Shown: one piece after another, positions 1 through 5,266 of the stretch
Layout: each line of letters opens with the position of its first letter
Position numbering within the stretch: position 1 is the first letter of the stretch
NCBI GenBank assembly: GCA_038745535.1
Contig: JBCDLI010000085.1
Coordinates: 1-5,829 of the forward strand
Source: JBCDLI01 sp038745535
GTDB lineage: Bacteria; Pseudomonadota; Alphaproteobacteria; Rhizobiales; Rhizobiaceae
Reading direction: 5' to 3'
Length of the DNA: 5,829 nt
The notes under the pieces: generated by a model
Database searches by the model: none
What the model was told of the DNA's origin: nothing
What the model saw: only the letters and a program-made list of their open reading frames with translations
Translations under genes and position numbers: made by a program

Positions 1-222
1 CAACTAGCTAATCCAACGCGGGCTAATCTAACTCCGATAAATCTTTCTCCCGAAGGACGTATACGGTATTAGCTGAAGTTTCCCTCAGTTATTCCGTAGA
101 GCTAGGTATATTCCCACGCGTTACTCACCCGTCTGCCGCTCCCTGCAAGCAGGGCGCTCGACTTGCATGTGTTAAGCCTGCCGCCAGCGTTCGTTCTGAG
201 CCAGGATCAAACTCTCAAGTTG
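1..222 (-). rRNA. rrs: 16S ribosomal RNA, 5' portion (partial)
   Basis: Read on the minus strand, this stretch starts with AACTTGAGAGTTTGATCCTG and continues through the universal 27F primer region (AGAGTTTGATCCTGGCTCAG), then AACGAACGCTGGCGGCAGGC, ACACATGCAAGTCGAGCGCC and GGGTGAGTAACGCGTGGGAA. All of these are hallmark 5' 16S sequences. The first helices are visible, including a short V1 stem-loop (CCCTGC/GCAGGG) and the GATTAGCTAGTTG segment near the window edge. Only about the first 220 nt are present; the rest of the gene and of the rrn operon lies to the left. The short V1 and V2 loops and the ACGAACGCTGGCGGCAGGC wording fit Alphaproteobacteria. The mature 5' end is placed at about 222 by analogy with other 16S genes and could be off by a few bases. 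Confidence 0.97.
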
Positions 223-239
223 AATGAGAATTTGCTGGC

Positions 240-253
240 TGTCGCTATCGACA
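240..253 (-). repeat. small stem-loop just upstream of 16S
   Basis: A 5-bp perfect inverted repeat (TGTCG/CGACA) with a 4-nt loop lies about 18 nt before the mature 16S 5' end in the leader transcript. It may be part of the precursor folding near the 16S maturation site. The arms are short, so it carries little weight on its own. Confidence 0.35.
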
Positions 254-308
254 CGTTTGTTGTTCATGTTCATGAATTGACGAGAACTTGATTTGTACAT
301 TATACACC

Positions 309-322
309 GTTGTTTTCACAAC
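309..322 (-). repeat. leader hairpin with GAAA tetraloop
   Basis: On the transcribed (minus) strand the sequence is GTTGT-GAAA-ACAAC, a perfect 5-bp stem capped by a GNRA-class GAAA tetraloop. GNRA loops are unusually stable and often make tertiary or protein contacts, so this is a plausible structural element of the precursor rRNA leader. The role is inferred. Confidence 0.5.
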
Positions 323-338
323 TGGTTAGTTCTCATAC

Positions 339-414
339 AGAAACGTGTCACGACACCCATTGTCTCTTAAACCAGCCTAAGCTGGCTATGCAGGAGACCG
401 CCGGCCACGTTTCT
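339..414 (-). repeat. three-tier nested stem in the rrn leader
   Basis: Three inverted repeats nest inside one another. The outer stem is 9 bp (AGAAACGTG at 339-347 with CACGTTTCT at 406-414). The middle stem is 5 bp (GTCTC at 362-366 with GAGAC at 394-398). The inner hairpin is CCAGC-CTAA-GCTGG at 372-385. Together they could fold into one long interrupted helix in the RNA, between boxA and 16S. This would suit a precursor-processing or ribosome-assembly leader structure. The pairing is seen by eye; the function is inferred. A 5-bp repeat at 345-356 (GTGTC/GACAC) would compete with the outer stem. Confidence 0.55.
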
Positions 415-432
415 CTTTCTTCTCGTATTCAA

Positions 433-445
433 TTGTCAAAGATCA
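433..445 (-). promoter_or_regulatory. boxA antitermination element of the rrn leader
   Basis: The minus strand reads TGATCTTTGACAA, which closely matches the bacterial rrn boxA consensus (TGCTCTTTAACAA in E. coli; CTTTGACAA forms are usual in alphaproteobacteria). In the RNA, boxA is bound by NusB-NusE (S10), which recruits the Nus factors that make RNA polymerase resist Rho termination across the untranslated rRNA operon. Its place within the leader, about 125 nt after the predicted start and directly after a boxB-like hairpin, fits this role. Confidence 0.8.
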
Positions 446-461
446 GACGAAGCGTTTCGTC
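446..461 (-). promoter_or_regulatory. boxB-like hairpin directly 5' of boxA
   Basis: A perfect 6-bp inverted repeat on the transcribed strand, GACGAA-ACGC-TTCGTC, ends at the base before boxA begins. In E. coli rrn leaders the order is boxB hairpin, then boxA, so position and shape suit a boxB equivalent. The sequence itself is not known to me as a conserved boxB, so the name rests on location and structure. Confidence 0.6.
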
Positions 462-492
462 CCGGTCCCAACCATTGGCTTGAACCGTATTT

Positions 493-514
493 GAGGGTCG
501 CTTATGCGGCTCTC
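493..514 (-). repeat. imperfect hairpin in the early rrn leader
   Basis: The transcribed strand can form GAGAGCCGC-ATAA-GCGACCCTC, a nine-position stem with two mismatches and a 4-nt loop. It lies between the promoter and boxA. No T-tract follows, so it is not a terminator-type structure. Function unknown. Confidence 0.35.
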
Positions 515-543
515 TGTAAGTGTTACCGTTGAGCGCCTTAGTG

Positions 544-556
544 GGCCGCGAAGGCC
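544..556 (-). repeat. GC-rich hairpin near the start of the rrn transcript
   Basis: GGCC-TTCGC-GGCC on the transcribed strand forms a short, strong GC stem about 15 nt after the predicted transcription start. No role can be assigned. Confidence 0.35.
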
Positions 557-578
557 GCTGCTCTCGTCGGTGGAGCGC

Positions 579-607
579 ATATAGTCTCCGACGCTTCGCA
601 TTGTAAA
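579..607 (-). promoter_or_regulatory. rrn operon promoter (sigma70-type)
   Basis: Reading the minus strand, a -35 box TTTACA (607-602) and a -10 box CTATAT (584-579) are separated by exactly 17 nt. This matches the TTGAC-N17-CTATAT style of alphaproteobacterial rrn promoters. The bases after the -10 are GCGCTCCA, a GC-rich discriminator typical of stringently controlled (ppGpp/DksA-sensitive) stable-RNA promoters. The predicted start is at about 571-572, giving a leader of about 350 nt. It is the only convincing rrn promoter I see in the window. The growth-rate control is inferred from the discriminator and family knowledge. Confidence 0.8.
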
Positions 608-640
608 CCCCTAATTTCAGAAAAATTCACTTTATTTCAC
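608..640 (-). promoter_or_regulatory. possible UP element upstream of the rrn promoter
   Basis: Directly upstream of the -35 box the minus strand reads GAAATAAAGTGAATTTTTCT and then GAAATTAGGGG, an A/T-rich run with short A and T tracts that contrasts with the GC-rich surroundings. Such stretches at -40 to -60 bind the RNA polymerase alpha C-terminal domain and boost rRNA promoters. The assignment rests on composition and position only. Confidence 0.5.
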
Positions 641-795
641 CCGACTGATTTTCTCCAATTTCTTTCCACAGCCCGCCGAAGCGAGCTTACGTAGGGGCCG
701 CCTTGGTGAGGCGTTATTGGGCTCACAAAATTGTCGCAAAATCACCCCAAGCGTCGTGCTTGAAGGCACCGCTAAAAGAAGTGTACCTATTATAT
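641..795. other. intergenic region between divergent rrn promoter and M23 gene
   Basis: This stretch should hold the plus-strand promoter of the M23 peptidase gene, but I see no clear -35/-10 pair. A weak candidate is TTGAAG (760-765), 18 nt, TACCTA (784-789), which would start transcription almost at the ATG at 796. The peptidase reading frame is open from 649, with TTG at 703, GTG at 706 and GTG at 781 as non-ATG alternatives. The encoded residues there (a short basic and hydrophobic mix) do not look like a conserved domain, so I treat it as non-coding. Confidence 0.4.
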
Positions 796-2757
796 ATGGG
801 ATCAGGAACTTCGAAATTCGGCGTTATAGGCGACGATGCGCCGATATCAGCTGCCGCTGATAAACTCGCACCCGACAGCCGAGAAGTGTCAATGCGCTGG
901 CTGTTTGGCTCGGTCGTCACCGGCGTGACATCTGTCTCTTTAATGGGCGCGGCTTTATTTGTCGCTTTGGACGGTCGGCAGCTTTTAGCAATCCCGCCGG
1001 AAATCATCTCCGCGCGCGCCCTGGCCGAAACACGCCAAGAGGATGCGTCGAAGACGGAACGGATCGCCCTGCCCCGTTCGGTCACGCCACCCTCCGATCC
1101 CGAGCGGCGCCGTTTAAGCGTATCCATGCTCAGCCGCGATGGCGATGCCGACGTGGTTCGCACCCAGCCGTTCGAACACTTAAAGATCGCGCTCGCCGCG
1201 CCAAACGACACCGACCGGTCCTACCCGCCCTTTGATCCGCTCAAAATCTTTATAGATGAAGACGCCAGTGAGGCCGCGATTGAAGCCACAGCGATCTATG
1301 GAGCCGCCGTCGATAGCGAAGCGAGCATTCGCATCTACGATTTTCAACCCGATGCTCAAATGGCCGACGCGCGTTTTGACCTCACCGATGATGAAGTCGA
1401 AAGCCTTGTTCGCGCAACAGCTCCGCTTTTAGCAGACGGGGATATAGAAGTCGCATCGCTCAGCTATGTTGACCCGCTGCGGTTTGGTGCCGAAGATCCG
1501 GTTATTGCAGCCACATCCATCGGCAACACAGCCACTATCATGGCGCAAAACATTTCGGTCGCGCCGCAGCAGCAAAGTCTGACCGGCATCGGCTTCGACG
1601 AGACCGCGATCGAAGTCGCGTCACCGACCAAAATTGCAAACCTCTTGGATGCAAACCTCTTTGATAATGACACCTTCGCGGGTCAGGAAGGCATGGCGCG
1701 TGCTTTTTCAACGCTTCTCGATACCGATGAGGTGGATGCAGGCCATGTGCTTCGTCTCGCATTTAAAGTCGAGAAGGATACGAAGTCCATTGTACGGGCG
1801 TCCTTATATGAGGGCTCAAACCATATTCAGACCATAGCGCTCAATGACCGAGACCAATATGTGCCGGGCGATGAGCCCGTTGACCTCGGCGTTATGCGCG
1901 ACCTCGCGGCCGATGACGAAGAGATCAACGAGATCGTCCTCCTCGCCGAGCGCGATCTGCCCAACGCCTATAATGCAATCTATCGGGGCGTGCTGGCCCA
2001 CGGGCTAGACGCCGAAATGGCGGGCAAGATCGTCCGCATGGTTGCCGCTGACGTCGATTTCCGCTCGCGCATCCGCCTCAACGATGGATTGGAACTCTTT
2101 TATTCCGTGCCAGAGGAAGGTGCCGACGAACAAGAGAGCCAGCTTCTTTATGTTTCGTCACGATTTGGCGATACGGAGCGCAACTTTTATCGCTTCACCA
2201 ATTCCAAGGGTGAGACGAACTTCTTTGACCGCGAAGGCCGCAGCGCGCGCCAGTTCATGCTTCGCAATCCGGTTCCGAACGGACGTTTCACATCCGGCTA
2301 TGGCATGCGCATTCACCCAATCCATCGCTATAGAAAAATGCACTGGGGTGTCGACTGGGCGGCACCGCGCGGCACGCCAATAATTGCACCGGCCAATGGC
2401 GTCGTTGAAAAGACCCACTGGGCCGGTGGATACGGTCGCACATTGGTCGTCCGGCATCCAAACGGCTACGAAACAATGTATGCTCACCTCGCAGGGTTTG
2501 CGAAAGGCATCCAACCCGGTGTGCGGGTCCGCCAGGGTCAGGTGATCGCGCGCGTTGGAAACACTGGTCTCTCAACCGGACCGCACCTTCACTATGAAAT
2601 GCGGATCAACAACAAACGCGTTGATCCGATGCGGGTACGCCTGCCTAAAGGGATCACGCTTTCCGGCGATGACCTCGAAGCGTTCAAGCGTGAACGCGAC
2701 CGGATCGACGCGCTTTTGCAGGATGAGGACAATAGCGAAACGGTGGCGTCACTCTAA
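796..2757 (+). CDS. membrane-anchored M23 family metallopeptidase (murein endopeptidase-like)
   Basis: Predicted 653-residue periplasmic peptidoglycan hydrolase held in the inner membrane. A cytoplasmic head of about 34 residues is followed by one membrane segment (about 35-58, WLFGSVVTGVTSVSLMGAAL). A long acidic periplasmic region follows, then a segment like the domain preceding M23 in MepM/Csd3-type proteins (about 389-490, NAYNAIYRGVLAHGLDAEMA). The M23 (LytM/lysostaphin) domain starts near 495. Its zinc and catalytic residues are all present: H516 and D520 in HWGVDW, H564 in MYAHL, H597 and H599 in PHLHYE, so it should be active, most likely cutting peptide cross-links. The start is uncertain: ATG 796 has only a weak AGAAG 14 nt upstream. 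ATG 892, with GAGAAG 5 nt upstream, would begin at the membrane segment. A TTG at 703 would give 684 residues. I chose 796 because related proteins, as I recall them, have a similar cytoplasmic head ending in a REVSLRWL-like motif. Confidence 0.9.
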   Translation: MGSGTSKFGVIGDDAPISAAADKLAPDSREVSMRWLFGSVVTGVTSVSLMGAALFVALDGRQLLAIPPEIISARALAETRQEDASKTERIALPRSVTPPSDPERRRLSVSMLSRDGDADVVRTQPFEHLKIALAAPNDTDRSYPPFDPLKIFIDEDASEAAIEATAIYGAAVDSEASIRIYDFQPDAQMADARFDLTDDEVESLVRATAPLLADGDIEVASLSYVDPLRFGAEDPVIAATSIGNTATIMAQNISVAPQQQSLTGIGFDETAIEVASPTKIANLLDANLFDNDTFAGQEGMARAFSTLLDTDEVDAGHVLRLAFKVEKDTKSIVRASLYEGSNHIQTIALNDRDQYVPGDEPVDLGVMRDLAADDEEINEIVLLAERDLPNAYNAIYRGVLAHGLDAEMAGKIVRMVAADVDFRSRIRLNDGLELFYSVPEEGADEQESQLLYVSSRFGDTERNFYRFTNSKGETNFFDREGRSARQFMLRNPVPNGRFTSGYGMRIHPIHRYRKMHWGVDWAAPRGTPIIAPANGVVEKTHWAGGYGRTLVVRHPNGYETMYAHLAGFAKGIQPGVRVRQGQVIARVGNTGLSTGPHLHYEMRINNKRVDPMRVRLPKGITLSGDDLEAFKRERDRIDALLQDEDNSETVASL

Positions 2758-4268
2758 GCGTCTTCGGCTGGTAGCGCCGCCCGGTGGATCGTTCGCCAGG
2801 CAACCAAAGCCGAAACAAGCGACAACAGCGCAGCGACCGTGAGCACCGATTGGTAGGCCTCGGTCATTGCGTTCGAATGGATTACCGCGTCAGTCGCACT
2901 TTCAGTCAAACCGAAATTGCCGATGTCAGCACCGGGCACCGAATTATAAGTTCCAGCCGCCAGCAAACCCATCAACGCCACTGCGAGAAGTCCGGCAACG
3001 CGTGAAACCGCATTGTTCACGCCCGATGCGGTGCCCGTGTTATCGTCGTCAACGGATGTCATCACGGCAGCAGAAAGCGGTGACACCACACCGGCCATCC
3101 CAATAGCGCTCAAAATCATAAACGGCATCACGGACAGCCAATAGGATTGGTAATCGGCTAACAGGACCATCATGCCATAGGAAATCGCTACAAGAAGCGA
3201 GCCAGACGCAATAATTGAACCCGGGCCGTATCGGTCCGCGAGCTTACCTACATGGCTGGACAAAAGCCCAATCGCGATTGAAATCGGCAAAAACACGAGG
3301 GCGACCTGTCCTTGCGGGATCGACCACCCATCAATCAAAGTCACTGGCAGAAAGAATAGCACTGCCGAAAGTCCAAAATAAAGACTGAAGGTCAGCACAT
3401 TCGCACCTGAAAACGTCGAAGATGCAAACAATCGCAGCGGCACCATCGGTGAGCGCGTGCGGCTTTCCCACCAAATAAATGCCCCAAGTGCGCCGATGGC
3501 GACACCAACAAACACGACGATCTGTTCAAGCGAGGGCAGACCACCGCCCTCGCCGCCTTCCGGTGCGGCGAGGCCATAGGCCAGAGCGAGAAGCGCTGCT
3601 GATATCAGCAGCGCGCCAATCCAATCAGGCGTCTTTTTCTTCTCGGCGACGTCCGGCGGGACCATCTTCCAAAGAAGAAACAGCGCGACCGCCCCGATCG
3701 GCAGATTTATCGCAAAGATCAACCGCCAAGCGCTGTCTCCAAGCGATTGCAAAACCACGCCGCCAAGCAACGGTCCGAGTGCAGTTGTGACCGCCGATGC
3801 GGCAGCCCACTTTCCGATTGCCGCCCCGCGCTCTTCTTTCGGATAGGCCTTCGCCAAAATCGCGAGGCTTCCTGGCACCATGATCGCGGCACCAACGCCT
3901 TGCACGACACGGGAAATAATCAACACATCTGTCGAGGGCGCAATCGCGCAGAAGATCGACGCGATGACAAAAACCAAAATTCCGCCGATGAAACTTCGCC
4001 GCTGACCGTAAACATCACCGAGCGCACCACCGACTAAGATGAGGGCTGAGAGAGGAAGCAGGTAACCGTTGTTTATCCAGATCGCGTCATGGATCAACGC
4101 ATTCATGTCACTCATCAGCGACGGCATCGCGATCGCCACAACCGAGCCGTCAATAAAGCCCATTGCGCTCGCGAGGATTGCGGCGATCAATACGAAGCGG
4201 CGGCGCTTTTGCGGACAAAATGTTTTTGATGATGTCACGTCTGCAATCGCCATATGACGACCAAACAT
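2754..4268 (-). CDS. MFS transporter, DHA2 (EmrB/QacA-like) family, 14 TM
   Basis: A 504-residue inner-membrane protein with about 14 hydrophobic segments, the layout of the DHA2 drug:H+ antiporter family. Visible motifs: FIDGSVVAIAMPSL in TM1 (about 38-51, with the acidic D40 of the DHA2 LDxTIVNVALP motif), motif A after TM2 (GGALGDVYGQRR, 80-91), a conserved arginine in TM4 (SRVVQGVGAA, 119-128), antiporter motif C in TM5 (GPLLGG, 165-170) and a second motif A-like loop (GKLADRYGP, 341-349). These support proton-coupled efflux; the substrate cannot be told from sequence, and no EmrA-like partner is in the window. The start is ATG 4268, with only a weak GGAT upstream; TTG 4271 and ATG 4253 are alternatives. 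It lies 55 nt after etfA on the same strand, so co-transcription is possible. Its stop codon overlaps the stop of the convergent M23 gene. Confidence 0.9.
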   Translation of the reverse strand: MFGRHMAIADVTSSKTFCPQKRRRFVLIAAILASAMGFIDGSVVAIAMPSLMSDMNALIHDAIWINNGYLLPLSALILVGGALGDVYGQRRSFIGGILVFVIASIFCAIAPSTDVLIISRVVQGVGAAIMVPGSLAILAKAYPKEERGAAIGKWAAASAVTTALGPLLGGVVLQSLGDSAWRLIFAINLPIGAVALFLLWKMVPPDVAEKKKTPDWIGALLISAALLALAYGLAAPEGGEGGGLPSLEQIVVFVGVAIGALGAFIWWESRTRSPMVPLRLFASSTFSGANVLTFSLYFGLSAVLFFLPVTLIDGWSIPQGQVALVFLPISIAIGLLSSHVGKLADRYGPGSIIASGSLLVAISYGMMVLLADYQSYWLSVMPFMILSAIGMAGVVSPLSAAVMTSVDDDNTGTASGVNNAVSRVAGLLAVALMGLLAAGTYNSVPGADIGNFGLTESATDAVIHSNAMTEAYQSVLTVAALLSLVSALVAWRTIHRAALPAEDA

Positions 4269-4302
4269 CAAGAATTGCGATCCGTAAACGAAAAGCGGCG
4301 TC

Positions 4303-4313
4303 CGTTAGTAACG
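4303..4313. promoter_or_regulatory. 11-bp palindrome upstream of the MFS gene, possible operator
   Basis: CGTTA-G-TAACG is a perfect 5-bp inverted repeat with a single central base, in the short gap between etfA and the MFS gene, about 35 nt before the transporter start. The same gap holds overlapping arms CCGTT...AACGG (4302-4319) and a similar CCGTAAACG (4282-4290). Efflux genes are often controlled by TetR- or MarR-type repressors at such sites, but no regulator gene is present here and the site is short. It could also form a weak RNA hairpin after etfA; there is no T-tract. Confidence 0.3.
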
Positions 4314-4323
4314 AAACGGTGCT

Positions 4324-5253
4324 CTAAAGCTCTTTTTCCAATTCCGGCAGCACGTCGAAGAGGTCGGCAACCAGACCATAATCGGCGACTTGGAAAATCG
4401 GCGCGTCTTCATCTTTGTTGATTGCGACGATGACCTTGGAATCCTTCATGCCGGCCAGGTGCTGGATCGCGCCAGAAATTCCAGCCGCAATATAAAGTTC
4501 CGGCGCAACAATCTTTCCGGTCTGACCAACTTGCCAGTCATTGGGCGCATAACCGGCGTCGACCGCAGCGCGGGATGCACCAACGGCAGCGCCCAACTTG
4601 TCGGCGACTGGCAAAATCACTTCGTCGAACTTCTCCGATGAACCAAGCGCGCGCCCGCCGGATATGATCACCTTGGCCGAAGAAAGTTCAGGACGCTCAT
4701 CGCCCGACAATTCAGACGACACGTATTTGGAAAGATCAGACGGTCCGTCGAAGTCGACAGCCTCAACTGACGCAGAACCACCCTCGCCCGTCGCCGCAAA
4801 CGAAGCGGTGCGCACCGTGATCACTTTTTTTGGATCGGATGACTGAACGGTCTGCACAGCGTTGCCGGCATAAATCGGCCGCTTGAACGCGTCCGCTGAC
4901 ACCACTTCCATGATGTCAGAAATCTGCATCACATCCAAAAGCGCAGCGACGCGGGGAAGTATGTTTTTGCCACTCGTCGTCGCAGCCGCGATAATCACGT
5001 CATAGCCGTCAGCCAAGCTATGGATCAGAGCAGCCATTGGCTCAGCCAACTGATTGGCAAGCACTTCGTGATCAACATGCAATACCTTTGAAACACCATC
5101 GAGTTTCGCAGCCTCTTCGGCAACAGACCCCGACGCCGAACCTGCGACCAGAATATCAACATCGCCGCCGATTTCCCTCGCGGCTGTCAGCGCCTTCGCG
5201 GTCTGATCGGAAAGGCCGACGTTATCGTGTTCTGCGATCAGCAGTATCGCCAT
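4324..5253 (-). CDS. etfA: electron transfer flavoprotein alpha subunit
   Basis: A full-length, 309-residue EtfA. With EtfB it forms the soluble heterodimer that holds one FAD and passes electrons from acyl-CoA and other flavoprotein dehydrogenases to ETF:ubiquinone oxidoreductase. The N-terminal half is the ETF alpha/beta-type domain (1-185). The FAD domain (about 190-309) is very close to the mitochondrial protein: VIISGGRALGS (195-205), GASRAAVDAGYAPNDWQVGQ (225-244), and the ETF-alpha signature LYIAAGISGAIQHLAG...VAIN (253-279). By alignment to human ETFA, the FAD-contacting residues R249, T266 and H286 correspond to R228, T245 and H265, all conserved. This is the housekeeping group; I see nothing pointing to a bifurcating or nitrogen-fixation FixB form. 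The start ATG 5253 has a strong AGGAGGG six nt upstream, overlapping the etfB stop, so the two are translated as a pair. Confidence 0.98.
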   Translation of the reverse strand: MAILLIAEHDNVGLSDQTAKALTAAREIGGDVDILVAGSASGSVAEEAAKLDGVSKVLHVDHEVLANQLAEPMAALIHSLADGYDVIIAAATTSGKNILPRVAALLDVMQISDIMEVVSADAFKRPIYAGNAVQTVQSSDPKKVITVRTASFAATGEGGSASVEAVDFDGPSDLSKYVSSELSGDERPELSSAKVIISGGRALGSSEKFDEVILPVADKLGAAVGASRAAVDAGYAPNDWQVGQTGKIVAPELYIAAGISGAIQHLAGMKDSKVIVAINKDEDAPIFQVADYGLVADLFDVLPELEKEL

Positions 5254-5259
5254 GGTCTT

Positions 5260-5266
5260 CCCTCCT
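5260..5266 (-). promoter_or_regulatory. etfA ribosome binding site overlapping the etfB stop
   Basis: The minus strand reads TGAGGAGGGAAGACCATG. The etfB stop TGA (5268-5266) shares one base with the Shine-Dalgarno AGGAGGG, which sits 6 nt before the etfA ATG. This fixes the etfA start and implies coupled translation, as expected for equal amounts of the two subunits. Confidence 0.85.

Larger units (their letters stand above)
223..572 (-). other. rrn operon transcribed leader (16S precursor 5' region)
   Basis: These ~350 nt lie between the predicted rrn transcription start (about 571-572) and the mature 16S 5' end, and contain no supported gene on either strand. The stretch is rich in inverted repeats and carries a boxB-like hairpin followed by boxA, as expected for an rRNA antitermination leader. 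After boxA the minus strand reads GAGAAGAAAGAGAAACGTGG, wording I associate with alphaproteobacterial rrn leaders (from memory, not searched). The part nearest 16S should contribute to the precursor stem cut by RNase III, but its partner strand downstream of 16S is outside the window. Individual elements are listed separately. Confidence 0.85.

Noticed and set aside
250..300. Possible tRNA or small gene in the region upstream of 16S
   Set aside because: No cloverleaf, CCA end or T-loop GTTCGA-type motif, and no open frame with a ribosome site; the region fits the rrn leader.
662..670. DnaA-box-like CTTTCCACA near the rrn promoter
   Set aside because: Two mismatches to the usual box and no cluster of further boxes nearby; a similar TTTTCCACA in etfB at about 5295-5303 is inside coding sequence.
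723..1211. 162-residue open frame antisense to the start of the M23 gene
   Set aside because: It lies fully opposite a well-supported gene in GC-rich DNA, ends in the intergenic side without a ribosome site, and its translation shows no recognisable domain or natural composition.
2158..2575. Overlapping antisense open frames opposite the M23 catalytic domain
   Set aside because: They cover the most conserved part of the peptidase and read as frame shadows (rich in Arg, Ala, Cys and His without domain structure).
4302..4319. Possible terminator hairpin after etfA (CCGTT/AACGG)
   Set aside because: Only 5 bp with an 8-nt loop and no run of T after it on the minus strand; it does not look like an intrinsic terminator.
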